Under the pieces are notes generated by a model. That model was given only the letters and a program-made list of their open reading frames with translations, had not been told where the DNA came from and searched no databases. DNA of 64,000 nt. It comes from Nitrospira sp. (lineage in GTDB: Bacteria; Nitrospirota; Nitrospiria; Nitrospirales; Nitrospiraceae). The number at the start of each line of letters is the position of its first letter. Position 1 is the stretch's first letter. Below are positions 17,027-26,600 of the stretch, one piece after another. The position numbers were made by a program, and so were the translations under genes. The stretch covers positions 868,001-932,000 of the forward strand of contig JBAOHZ010000009.1 in NCBI GenBank assembly GCA_037045225.1, given 5' to 3'.

Positions 17027-17980
17027 TCACGGCAATTTCAGCGTGAACCAGGTGGAGAGCGCCTTCATACCGTTACGCTCGATGTTGGAACCATCCCAGA
17101 TTGCGAAAGCGATTGGCACCGAAGCGCCCGCCTTGAACTGGGTGTCGTTCGCATCGCCGGTCTCCAGCGAGCGCTTGACGACCACACGCCAGGTTGGGCC
17201 GGTGTATCCACCGCCCTTGAGGGACCCGGACGGCTCCCACACACCATTGCCGATCACATCTTGATGGGCTTGAGTGGTCAAGGTGCTAAACCCGTTCGCA
17301 TTCAGATCCTCGACGGAGCTGACGCGCAAGGTTGGGTCAGACATGATATTGCCGGACCAAATACCGGAATTGAATGGGCCAAGGCTCCGGCCGATACGAT
17401 CCGGATAGGTGACTCCACCTGCCGGCTCTTCGAAATAGTAATCCCAGAAGATGCCAGGGTACTGGTCATCCACATCCCACATACCAGCGCTATCCTTGCC
17501 GAGATCCTTCTGCCACTCGGCGTTCCAACGCCAGATATTGACCGTCCCACCGGACTGGCCCATACACTGGAATGGCGGGGCGCCCGCAGTGTTGACCGGG
17601 AACATGACAGCGGCTTGGTCGCGAAAATCCTGCGGACCGATTGCCGTGTCGTTCTTGGTCTGGTCGCTCCAATCGAGGCGCAACCCCAATTCCTTCCCAT
17701 TGCTGACCGCCTTCACAAACACCGACTTCACCGAAATGTTCGGGTGCATCGGAGTCGTAATGGTCTGGCCGCTCAATGGAATGATGACACCTGGCACTGA
17801 TTCCCAGATGGGGTTTGCACCATCCATCGGGATTACCCCCTTGATCGCCTTCACGGGAATGGTCACCGGTTGGCTGACCGCGAGAGGCACCTGCCCGATC
17901 GTCAACATGATGCCGACGATCAGCGCAGAGAACAGTATGCCAAACACCAAACGCTTATTGCGTGTCTGCACCAGTCTCAT
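17027..17980 (-). CDS. NxrC-like / ethylbenzene dehydrogenase gamma-like heme-b subunit (long form)
   Basis: About 317 residues with a signal segment (LVFGILFSALIVGIMLTIG). It shares with the gene at 10375 the lineup GANPIWESVPGVIIPLSGQ, LRLDWSDQTKND, FQCMGQ...NIWRWNAEWQ and IERNGMKALSTWFTL, the expected Met and Lys heme-b ligand regions of the DMSO-reductase type II gamma subunit. An additional YPGIFWDYYFEEP loop is present. In Nitrospira such proteins are the candidate NxrC that links nitrite oxidoreductase to the electron-transfer chain; that assignment is from family knowledge. AGGAGGG lies 8 bases before ATG 17980. TorD is the next gene upstream. Confidence 0.85.
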   Translation of the reverse strand: MRLVQTRNKRLVFGILFSALIVGIMLTIGQVPLAVSQPVTIPVKAIKGVIPMDGANPIWESVPGVIIPLSGQTITTPMHPNISVKSVFVKAVSNGKELGLRLDWSDQTKNDTAIGPQDFRDQAAVMFPVNTAGAPPFQCMGQSGGTVNIWRWNAEWQKDLGKDSAGMWDVDDQYPGIFWDYYFEEPAGGVTYPDRIGRSLGPFNSGIWSGNIMSDPTLRVSSVEDLNANGFSTLTTQAHQDVIGNGVWEPSGSLKGGGYTGPTWRVVVKRSLETGDANDTQFKAGASVPIAFAIWDGSNIERNGMKALSTWFTLKLP

Positions 17981-18079
17981 TGCGTATGCCCTCCTCTGAA
18001 AGATTAATAAGAAAAAGAACTGGGAACGTATAACGTCTACCGAAAACCGAATACTGCATGGCCCGCACACCGAGAACTC

Positions 18080-19057
18080 CTACGCAGTCCCGACTGGGCC
18101 CTCGCTCTTCTCGCCATCCTTCTCTTTCGTCCGTTGGTCCATGAAGGATTCAGCTCCGACTTCACTCAGCAGCATGCTGAGCTCATTACCCTTGTCTTGC
18201 GCCCCGCACTCGTAGGTTTGACCTTCTGGAGCATTGAAGGTAGCTGGTCTATAGTCCGCCTCAGAGTACGGCTGCACCGTCACCCCAAGGAAGGCGACCT
18301 CAAAATCCATCCACTCTGACATACAGTCGGCAATCAATTTGAACAAGCCGGTATCCGACTTCTTCGCCAGCATCCGACAGAACAACGGAACCCATCGGCC
18401 GATGTGATTCTTGATGAACTTCTTTTGCGCATCGACCACGATCTCGGTCTTGTCGATACCATCATGGCAACGCGAATAGGACTCTTTATAGGTCAGAAAA
18501 TGCATGAACTCGAGCTCGACACTCAGGTGATCCAGACGCTCATGCACGTCTTTCGAGAGTTCGACTCCAAAAGCTTTGTAAAAACCTGCAATATCCCCCA
18601 TCACATGGGATTGCGCAAAGACGTGATCATTCCCGAAAAGCGTCTCGTAGGGAGGACAATCCAGCGTGATCACGTTCGTAAACACCCGGCGATGTTCCGT
18701 CTGAAGATCGCCGATCTGCCAATTGACACACTCAGCTGAAACCAGCTTTTCGATCTGATCGAACTGCTTTTTCAGCAGGGCAATTTTTTGGCTAGCGCGA
18801 TCACCACCGATTCCATCGAGCGCGAGACGCAATCCATCTAATGCCGCGCGTCCGTCTTCGACGAATTCCCCGCACTGCAAATAATCCAAAAACTCCTCAT
18901 CCTCCGGGTACAACAAGCTCCAGGAAAAGAGGAGGTATATTTTGCTGCGATTGAGCGCGCGTTCAACGGCTGGCGAATCTTTTATAGCAACCGCCTGCGG
19001 AGGAGCGATTGCGGTGGAGGACGGGGAGGTGGGCTGCACGACCTGTTTCGATGTCAT
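18080..19057 (-). CDS. TorD/DmsD-type chaperone for a DMSO-reductase-family molybdoenzyme
   Basis: 325 residues, all-helical, cytoplasmic. The diagnostic centre is EHRRVFTNVITLDCPPYETLFG near residues 120-140, matching the TorD/NarJ family pattern (E-x-x-R-x-F...PPYES). Members bind the twin-arginine signal or apo-enzyme until the molybdenum cofactor is inserted. It has an extra disordered N-terminus (about 30 residues, Pro/Ser-rich) and a charged C-terminal tail, so it is longer than E. coli TorD (about 200 residues). Neighbours are an NxrC-like subunit and a NapF/G-like ferredoxin, supporting a role in nitrite oxidoreductase assembly. Confidence 0.85.
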   Translation of the reverse strand: MTSKQVVQPTSPSSTAIAPPQAVAIKDSPAVERALNRSKIYLLFSWSLLYPEDEEFLDYLQCGEFVEDGRAALDGLRLALDGIGGDRASQKIALLKKQFDQIEKLVSAECVNWQIGDLQTEHRRVFTNVITLDCPPYETLFGNDHVFAQSHVMGDIAGFYKAFGVELSKDVHERLDHLSVELEFMHFLTYKESYSRCHDGIDKTEIVVDAQKKFIKNHIGRWVPLFCRMLAKKSDTGLFKLIADCMSEWMDFEVAFLGVTVQPYSEADYRPATFNAPEGQTYECGAQDKGNELSMLLSEVGAESFMDQRTKEKDGEKSEGPVGTA

Positions 19058-19268
19058 ACGTAATCTTGCTCCTCACCTCAACATGTTGCGCATTTTTTTC
19101 GCACACTACGCAACATCTGAGTCCTGCGGCACAGGAGGCGTATGATAGGTAAAGGAGGGAGGGATGTCAAGCATGAACTCTCTCTCCTTTCCCTTCGCCA
19201 CAAGCGCCGATGTTTCACTACCATGCATGATTATTTCGCGGCCTAGCACAACTCGACACACACTGCAT

Positions 19269-19874
19269 TCAGTACCCTATCGCACCGGCAGACAAGTTTC
19301 TCGCCGGTGTGACCTTGATCGCAATCCGATCATTGACCGTCTTGCAAATCTGCTCACACATACCACATCCGACACACCGTTCCGGAGCCACCACCAGGTG
19401 GAGTGCGTGAAAATCCATCGAAAGGGCCTCAACAGGGCATTTCGATACACAGGCGTGGCAGCCCTGTCCTGCCGTGCAAACACGGTGCGACACCGTCGCC
19501 AGCCCCATTCGCACACCAAAGCAATCGGCAACCGGCAGGAGTGCCTCGGTCGCACAAGCGGCGATACAGGGGAAATCGTCGCATAATTCGCACGCGATCT
19601 GATTCGAAAAAATGACCGGCGTCCCGTTCGACAGGTCACTCACGATTGCGCCCGGCGGGCAGGCTTCCGTGCAATCACTACAACGTGTGCACCGCTCAAG
19701 AAACAGTGCCTCATCGACAGCACCCGGAGGACGCAGCCAGTCAGTTCGCACGGGTGCGACCGGTTGCGCGCGGGGCGCATCCTTATGGGCCGCAAATTCC
19801 CGCGCAGCCTTCGCCACCGACACGACAGAGTCCTTCAGAAAATCACGACGCCCGTATTTGGGATCAGCGGCCAT
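19269..19874 (-). CDS. Four-cluster 4Fe-4S ferredoxin, NapF/NapG/MauM-like
   Basis: 201 residues with four cysteine clusters: CTRCSDCTEACP, CELCDDFPCIAAC, CTAGQGCHACVSKCP and CVGCGMCEQIC, so up to four 4Fe-4S centres. The N-terminus has RRDFLKDS, a twin-arginine-like motif, but no clear hydrophobic core follows, so export is uncertain and a cytoplasmic NapF-like maturation protein is favoured. NapF helps load the iron-sulfur cluster of the molybdoenzyme NapA before export. It starts 13 bases after the upstream gene's stop and the next gene is TorD after a 211-base gap. Confidence 0.88.
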   Translation of the reverse strand: MAADPKYGRRDFLKDSVVSVAKAAREFAAHKDAPRAQPVAPVRTDWLRPPGAVDEALFLERCTRCSDCTEACPPGAIVSDLSNGTPVIFSNQIACELCDDFPCIAACATEALLPVADCFGVRMGLATVSHRVCTAGQGCHACVSKCPVEALSMDFHALHLVVAPERCVGCGMCEQICKTVNDRIAIKVTPARNLSAGAIGY

Positions 19875-19887
19875 GACGCACCCCGAT

Positions 19888-20919
19888 TTACATCACCCCG
19901 TCGGCCCGCAACTTGTACACTTCCACACAACGATCACAGGCCCCGTACTCGACATCCCAGCCCGGGTGGTTCTCGCGGATGAAGTCCAAGATATATTTTT
20001 CCAACTTGGTCTCCATATCTTCCACCCAGGTGTACGTCGGAAACCGGCAGAGCGGACAGGGGAAGCCCGGCATGAGCATCACCTTCGTGCTGGTCTCCGG
20101 AATTTCTCCGCCCTCGACATCCACTGCGCGATCAAGGATACGCAACGTGTCGGTCGCCATTTCAACCAGTTCCGAATGGGTGAAGTAGCTCGTCTGCCAC
20201 AACCCTTCGAAGACGGATTTCAACTGAGCCGGTGGAATCTTGCGATACCACGACCGAAACTCCTTGAATCGATCTTCCTTCTGGAGCATCGGCTCCTTCC
20301 CTAAAACAATCAAGCGGCTGTCGACGCTGATATTCCAGAGAATACGATAGCGGTGGAGGATGAGCGTTTCTTCGCCGGGATTCTGTCCGACCCGCGTGTC
20401 GGGATCGTAACCGAATGCCGGATCGAGCATGTCATGGATGTGTAGGAGTTCGTGGCGACAGTACCGCGTCAATGCCGGATCGTAGAATCGCCGCGGAATC
20501 AGCTTGATGCCGACGCCCTTCAGGCCCTTTTCCTCGAATTGCTTGGCCAGGTCGTGCTCGACGGAACCCCACTTGCGCAACACGTCGACCCCTTCCTGAT
20601 CCTCCTTGAGCACCCCCTTGACCAGGACGATTCCGACCCGCTGCTTCAGCTCAGGAAATTCATTAAACGCGTCACGGATGATATCGGAGAATCCCCAGAT
20701 GCCGAACAAATACTGATATAGCTTCTTGAACTCCGCCTCGCGGTCATCGAGGGTGAACTTTTCATAAATCGGATCGGCCAGTTCATGAAACTCTTTATAG
20801 TAAGTCGGATCCCCTTCCCGCTCCGTCTTCTCAATAAAGGAGTCGATGACTTCCTGCAGTAAGGCCGGCTGAAAACGGATCTCCATCGACGGCTTGGAAA
20901 CTTCTACTCCGGTTGCCAT
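19888..20919 (-). CDS. Uncharacterised protein with HExxH and a C-terminal zinc-ribbon-like motif
   Basis: 343 residues, cytoplasmic by lack of a signal. I do not recognise the family. Two metal signatures stand out: RHELLHIHDML near residue 155 (HExxH, a zinc-metallopeptidase core) and a four-cysteine set, CPLC near 290 and CDRC near 332, suitable for a structural zinc. The rest is helical and charged. It lies 13 bases upstream of the ferredoxin and leads the ferredoxin/TorD unit, so a role in maturation or proteolytic processing of the molybdoenzyme is possible. GAGG is well spaced before ATG 20919. No third zinc ligand is proven. Confidence 0.7.
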   Translation of the reverse strand: MATGVEVSKPSMEIRFQPALLQEVIDSFIEKTEREGDPTYYKEFHELADPIYEKFTLDDREAEFKKLYQYLFGIWGFSDIIRDAFNEFPELKQRVGIVLVKGVLKEDQEGVDVLRKWGSVEHDLAKQFEEKGLKGVGIKLIPRRFYDPALTRYCRHELLHIHDMLDPAFGYDPDTRVGQNPGEETLILHRYRILWNISVDSRLIVLGKEPMLQKEDRFKEFRSWYRKIPPAQLKSVFEGLWQTSYFTHSELVEMATDTLRILDRAVDVEGGEIPETSTKVMLMPGFPCPLCRFPTYTWVEDMETKLEKYILDFIRENHPGWDVEYGACDRCVEVYKLRADGVM

Positions 20920-21115
20920 AAGACCTCACATGTTCTGGTTCGGTGAAGGGATAAAACCCGCACAGGTACTGCGCTTGACTTGCTCCCAGTCGTTCTCTTA
21001 CGATCATCGAAACGAATGCCGATTATACAAACCCCTTGGCGTTTTTTGCAAACCGTTGAGGGTCGGCCGGGGCACAATGGCCCCCGCTCAGCACAGCGAC
21101 GAGGCACAAATTTTT

Positions 21116-22222
21116 ATGAGCAATCAAACGACAGCGCCCCTGACCACTCCTGCAACAGGACAACCGACCAGCCAGAGCGGAACCCCACAGCCCCCGCCCG
21201 TGGACCATTTAGCATATTGGAAAGCGGGGTTTCGTGAACTGAAGACGTTTCGAGGACACTCGCACGGCGTGTGGTCCGTCGCCTACGCTCCCGATGGTCA
21301 GACGATTGTCAGCGGCGGCGTCGACCGCTACGTCCGCGTCTGGGACATTGAAACCGGGCGACTCCTGCGTTCCTTAAGAGGCCACACCGCCGATATTCGC
21401 GCCCTGGTCTTCACGCCGGACGGCCGCACGCTGGCCTCAGGCAGCGAAGACCGGACCATCCGCCTCTGGAACCCGAAAACCGGCGAGCCGACCAAGCTCT
21501 TATTTACCCGGTACGATCACAATGTCTGCAGCCTGTCGTTGTCTCCTGACGGCCTCATGCTGGCTCGCGGCAGTCACAATAAGGACATCAAGATCTGGGA
21601 AGTCACGACCGGCACCGACCTCATGACCCTGCTCGGGAAAGACCAATTCGATCACCATTGGTCGGTCTGTGTGGCCTTTTCACCGGACGGGATGCACCTC
21701 GCCAGCGGCTCCGACATCGGGAAGATCAGAATCTGGGAAGTGCTGCCGAGCGGAGAGGAGAAAATTCTCCACAATGGTCATTGGGAAGAAACCGCCGAGG
21801 ACTCAACGGAAACCCGCGGCTTCTTCATCGAAGACGATGGAGGATTCCAAAAGCCAATGGAGTTCTGGATCGGCGCGATGGTCTTTACGCCAGATGGGAA
21901 AATGCTGATCACCGGCAGCCGTGACAACACGATCCGTTTCTTTGAAATGCCGACGATGAACGAACTGCGCGTCGTGCGCGGGCATAATGGATGGGTTCGG
22001 TCGTTAGTGGTCTCCCCCGACGGACAAGTGCTCATCAGTGCGGGGGATGACAACACCATTCGCTTCTGGGACATCGCCACGGGCCGCAACTTCCGAACCG
22101 ATAAAACCCATGGTGGGGCCGTACGCGGAATCGCCCTCTCGCCGGACGGACTACGCCTGGCCAGCGCGTCCTGGGATCGTACGGTGAAGTTGTGGGAAGG
22201 CGGCGTAGAGCCGGCAGACTAA
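21116..22222 (+). CDS. WD40-repeat beta-propeller protein
   Basis: About 368 residues. Seven WD40 blades are visible, e.g. GHSHGVWSVAYAPDG...VRVWDIETG, GHTADIRALVFTPDG...IRLWNPKTG, NVCSLSLSPDG...IKIWEVTTG, VCVAFSPDG...IRIWEVLPSG, WIGAMVFTPDG...IRFFEMP, GWVRSLVVSPDG...IRFWDIATG and AVRGIALSPDG...VKLWEGG, so one complete propeller and no other domain. ATG 21116 was chosen because it has a GAGG upstream and removes an unlikely N-terminal extension. It is divergent from the HExxH gene, sharing a 196-base upstream region, and convergent with the response regulator with one base between their stops. A protein-interaction role is expected. Confidence 0.88.
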   Translation: MSNQTTAPLTTPATGQPTSQSGTPQPPPVDHLAYWKAGFRELKTFRGHSHGVWSVAYAPDGQTIVSGGVDRYVRVWDIETGRLLRSLRGHTADIRALVFTPDGRTLASGSEDRTIRLWNPKTGEPTKLLFTRYDHNVCSLSLSPDGLMLARGSHNKDIKIWEVTTGTDLMTLLGKDQFDHHWSVCVAFSPDGMHLASGSDIGKIRIWEVLPSGEEKILHNGHWEETAEDSTETRGFFIEDDGGFQKPMEFWIGAMVFTPDGKMLITGSRDNTIRFFEMPTMNELRVVRGHNGWVRSLVVSPDGQVLISAGDDNTIRFWDIATGRNFRTDKTHGGAVRGIALSPDGLRLASASWDRTVKLWEGGVEPAD

Positions 22223-22223
22223 C

Positions 22224-23675
22224 CTACTCCTCTCTCTCCTCCGCCTCCCCCTTGGCGGAGGAGAGCCCGTAGCGCTTGCATTTATCCCACAAAGCCTTTC
22301 GCGACAACCCGAGGATCGTAGCGGCATTGGTTCGGCTGCCATCCACCTGCTTCAAAACCGCGGCAATGTAGTCCCGCTCAAATGCTTCCCGGGCAGTCGC
22401 GAGTGTAACCGGAGCGCTCGACTCCGGCTTCTCAATGTGCGCCATCAATCCCTCCGCACAAAAACCGCAGCCCGCTTGAGGCGCCCCGCCGAGATAGGGA
22501 CAGGTCTGAAACCCGCAGAGGTCCCAGGGCTGCACGGCTTCTCCGTCACGCCCCAAATCAGCGGCACGCTCCACCAATTGCTCCAGTTCGCCGACATTGC
22601 CGGGAAACGAATAATGCAACAGCAACTCGCGACTGGGTTGCGCAAAGCCGTCCAGAGACTTGCCAAGGGTGGCCAACTTCGTCTCCAGCACATGCTCGGC
22701 AATCACCAGCACATCTTCGCGCCGCTCGCGTAACGGCGGGAGCACGATCTGCACGGCCGTCAATTGCGCGCAGAGCTCTCGATGAAATCGCCCCTGCTCA
22801 GCCCCTTCCGTCAGGTCACGCGTAGCTGCACCGATGATACGGACATCCACAGCGATGGATTCCCGCCCGCCGACACGCTCACATCGCCGTTCTTGAAGCA
22901 CGCGCCACACCTTCGCCTGGAGGTCGACGGAGAGCCTCTCCATGTCATCGAGCAGCAGGGTTCCCTTGTGTGCCAACTCGAATCGTCCACGTCGTTGGCG
23001 CAGCGCCCCGGGGAACGCGCCCTTTTCGTAACCGAATAACTCGGCCTCTAGGAGAGCCTCGGGAAGGTCTGCACAACAGACCTTGATCAGGGGCTGATCG
23101 CGCCGGGGACTATTCAAATGAATGGCATGGGCCACCAACTCTTTGCCCGTCCCGCGCTCACCGATCAGTGACACTGGTGCCTCGGTCGCGGCCACCAACT
23201 TGATCTTCTCCAGCAAGGCCCGCATCTGATGGTTGCACCCGAGGATCCCGCCGAAACTAAATCGATCCTCCAGCACCTCTTTCAACTCACTATTTTCCCG
23301 CCGTAACCCAAGAATTTTTCCCACGCGCTCGACGATCAACAGGAGCTCATCCATTTGAAACGGCTTCGTGATGTAGTCGTACGCCCCCAGCTTGATCGCA
23401 CCCACTGCCGTATCAACTGATCCATGGGCGGTAATCAAAATCACTTCCGTCGTCGGACTCCGATCCTTACAGGCCTTCAAGATGGTGAGCCCGTCGGCGC
23501 CGGGAAGACGCAGATCGGTAATCACGATCTCGAATTGCCGGGTGCCTAAGATAGACAGTCCCTCTGTCCCGGTCGCCGCCGCCATGACCTCACACCCAAT
23601 ACCTTCCAAGGCATCCAGCATGGACAGTCGCATCAACGGTTCATCGTCAATAATCAGTACCTTCAGCCCTTTCAC
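22224..23675 (-). CDS. NtrC-family response regulator with altered sigma-54 loop and a cysteine cluster
   Basis: 483 residues: receiver domain (LIIDDEPLMR, phospho-acceptor in VITDLRLPGADG), AAA+ domain (Walker A GERGTGKE) and a Fis-type DNA-binding helix-turn-helix (NAATILGLSRKALWDKCKRYGL). Several AAA+ signatures are changed. The sigma-54 contact loop GAFTGA reads GAFPGA, Walker B reads LLLDDM in place of FLDE, and the arginine-finger segment reads ELCAQL in place of DLYYRL. Between AAA+ and the DNA-binding domain lies a CX4CX10CX2C cluster (CGFQTCP...CGFC). Starts at GTG 23675 after GGGAGG, overlapping the kinase stop by 4 bases. A two-component pair with the kinase is clear; dependence on sigma-54 is doubtful. 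Confidence 0.93.
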   Translation of the reverse strand: MKGLKVLIIDDEPLMRLSMLDALEGIGCEVMAAATGTEGLSILGTRQFEIVITDLRLPGADGLTILKACKDRSPTTEVILITAHGSVDTAVGAIKLGAYDYITKPFQMDELLLIVERVGKILGLRRENSELKEVLEDRFSFGGILGCNHQMRALLEKIKLVAATEAPVSLIGERGTGKELVAHAIHLNSPRRDQPLIKVCCADLPEALLEAELFGYEKGAFPGALRQRRGRFELAHKGTLLLDDMERLSVDLQAKVWRVLQERRCERVGGRESIAVDVRIIGAATRDLTEGAEQGRFHRELCAQLTAVQIVLPPLRERREDVLVIAEHVLETKLATLGKSLDGFAQPSRELLLHYSFPGNVGELEQLVERAADLGRDGEAVQPWDLCGFQTCPYLGGAPQAGCGFCAEGLMAHIEKPESSAPVTLATAREAFERDYIAAVLKQVDGSRTNAATILGLSRKALWDKCKRYGLSSAKGEAEEREE

Positions 23676-26600
23676 GAAAACCTCCCGATGGCGTGTCGTT
23701 CCGTCGCAAGCGGAATGGAGACGGTAAAGGTGGTCCCTTGACCGACTTCACTCTCGACAAAAATCTTCCCTCCATGCCGTTCCACAATGCCCAGGCTGAC
23801 AGACAGGCCAAGCCCGGTGCCTTCCCCTTCATTTTTGGTGGTAAAGAACGGGTCAAATATCCGCGGTAACACCGAGGAAGAAATGCCGCAACCGGAATCC
23901 TGAATCCGGACCAGGCAATGCGCCTCGTCCATCGACGTACGAATGGTCAGCACCCCGCCGTTCCGCATCGCTTGAATCGCATTCAACACAAGATTCATCA
24001 GCACCTGCTCCATCATATGCCGATCGATCATCAGCTCGGGAAGATCGGGCGAGAGGGCCGTCTCCAACTGCACCCGGTGGGGAACAAACAAATGGTCCGT
24101 CAGCAGTAACACCCGATTGACGACTTGATTGATATCGGCTAGCGCGAGTTCGGGATTGTGCTGCTGCGAGAAATCGAGCAGTTGCCGGACGATCCGTTGC
24201 ACCCGCCGCAATCCGTCTTCCATCGACACCAGGTACTCCTCCTGCCTGGACGGCGACAGGGTCCCCTTACGCATGTTGTAGAGGCAATTAAGAATCCCCC
24301 CCAGCGGGTTGTTGATCTCGTGCGCCACCCCCGCAGCCAGCTTTCCTACCGACGCCAGCTTCTCGGAGTTTCTAATTTGTTGCTCGAGCTTCTTCGTGTC
24401 CGTCATATCGCGGGCGATCCCGAGCACCCCCAGAATCTCCCCCTCCACGCCGTGAAGCGGTGACACGCTGACCATCACGGAGCGCGGCTCGCCGGATTTC
24501 GTCAACACTTCGACCTCATAGACCTGCTTCATCCCGATATCCAGCGTCGATTTCAACCGACGCCCCCGATGTCGCTTCGAGAGCAAGCCCAGATACGGAC
24601 GCCCCAACAGATCCTCCTTGGCATATCCCCACGCCAAAATCTTGCTGTTCACATACGTGAAACACTGCTCCCGATCGAGCGTGTAAATGACGTCATTGGC
24701 ATTCTCCAGGAGGTTCTCAAGGTATTGCTTGGTCTCTTCGATCTCACGGGTGCGCTCGCTGACCTTCGCTTCCAGCTCCTGCTGGTAGGTATGCATCTGC
24801 CGTTCAAGCCGTTTCCGGTCGGTGATGTCGCGAAGTTGAACCATCACCCACGTATGGTCGCTGCCGCGCACCAAAATCAGGTCCATTTCCACCGGCGTTT
24901 TCCTGCCGGTGGCATCGCACACAGTGATTTCCTGAGTCGGCACCTGGCGCTCACCTGCACGGATCTTTTCCAGCAGCACTCGCATCTCATCATGGTGGAC
25001 CGGCTCGACCACGTTGAGAATACTGCTTCCGACGACCTGTTGCTCCGAGTAGCCCAACGCCTGCTCTTCCCGTTTGTTGACGGCGACAATCACGCCGTCT
25101 TCTCCCACCATGAACACTGAATCCGCCACCAAATCGAACAGCGCCTTGTAGCGTTCTTGCGAGGCCACCAGTTGCTGCGTACGCTCGTTGACCGCTAGTT
25201 CGAGTCTGGTCGTGTACTGATGGATTTGCTGCTCCAGCAGGCGCCGTTCCGTGACATCGCGGACAAACGCGCGCGAGTGGACCAGGCCGCCACCGCTTTC
25301 AAACAACGCCGTGGCATGAATTTCCACATCGATCGGATGGCCGTCCCCAGCCACGAACACTGTTTCTATCGTGCTGCGCCCTTGCGAGACCAATCGCTCC
25401 AGATAAGCCAACACCTCCGTCTCACGACCCTTGGGAACGAGATCCCAGAGACGCATTTGCAACATCTCTTCCAGGGTGTACCCGAGCTTGTCCAGACCGG
25501 TCTTGTTCACATGGACAAACTGGCCGGTCTTATTCAGCTGATAGATCATCTCCGGGGAATGCTCAATGAGATCGCGATATCGCTCCTCCAGCCGACGGAC
25601 CTCCTCCATCCGCTGCTCGATCTGCTCGAACGAGGTGCGCAGGTTTGCCGCCATCTTATTGAAGGCGTCCGCCAGTTGCTCGATTTCATCGCCGGTTTTC
25701 AGCTCCAGCCGCTGATCCAACCGCCCGCTTCCGATCCGCTGCACCCCTTCGTGCAAGAGCCCGATCGGACGCGCGATGCGCCGCGCAACCATCAACCCCG
25801 TCAGCAACAACACACCGAACACCCCCAGGCCATACACCGTCACTTGCACGACGAGCCGTGAGAGCGGCGCATAGGACTCGGACGGGTCCTGCCGGACAAA
25901 TGTCACCCATCGCTTGCCGCCCAAACTATTGGGTGTCAATTCAGTCCCCAGCCGGACCGGCGCAAACCCCACGATCGAGTTCTCTCCACCATGCGAATCA
26001 GTCCCGACCGTCGTCCAGCCGGCGACGCTTCCGCTGATGGCGCTCACCAGTTCCGGCTTGACCGCATGTTCTTCAGGCGCCAACACCGGACAGATCAACG
26101 GAACCCCGTCCGAATTGAATAACATGGCATGCCCCGTCTGTCCGACGGTGGCTTCCGATACGGAATGGAATAGGGTATCCCGACGCAGCAGAACTGTGAC
26201 CGCACCGATCGTCACATGCTGCTCATCGTCAATGATCGGCGCCGACACGTTGACGACGTGGGTGCCGAAGGCCGGATCGAAAAAGATGTCGCTGACAAAG
26301 ACCTTGCCCGTGCCCCGTTTCATCACCGCCTGCCACCAGGTGGCCTTGCCATGGTAATACTCGACCTGCGGAATCGAACTCACCACGAGCGCGCCGCGGT
26401 TGTCCGTCACAAAAATCCCCACATAGTCGGCCTTCCGGATGTCATGCCATCGAATCAGGTAATTGGTCACGATCCGGTTGATGAACAGCGGGAACTCGCT
26501 CTGTTTGTCCCGTTGACGCCACCGCTGCTGCCACGCTTTGATCATGGACTGGACGGTTTTTTCGTCCTTATCCAGGTAGGTCCGATTGGATTCGGTCACC

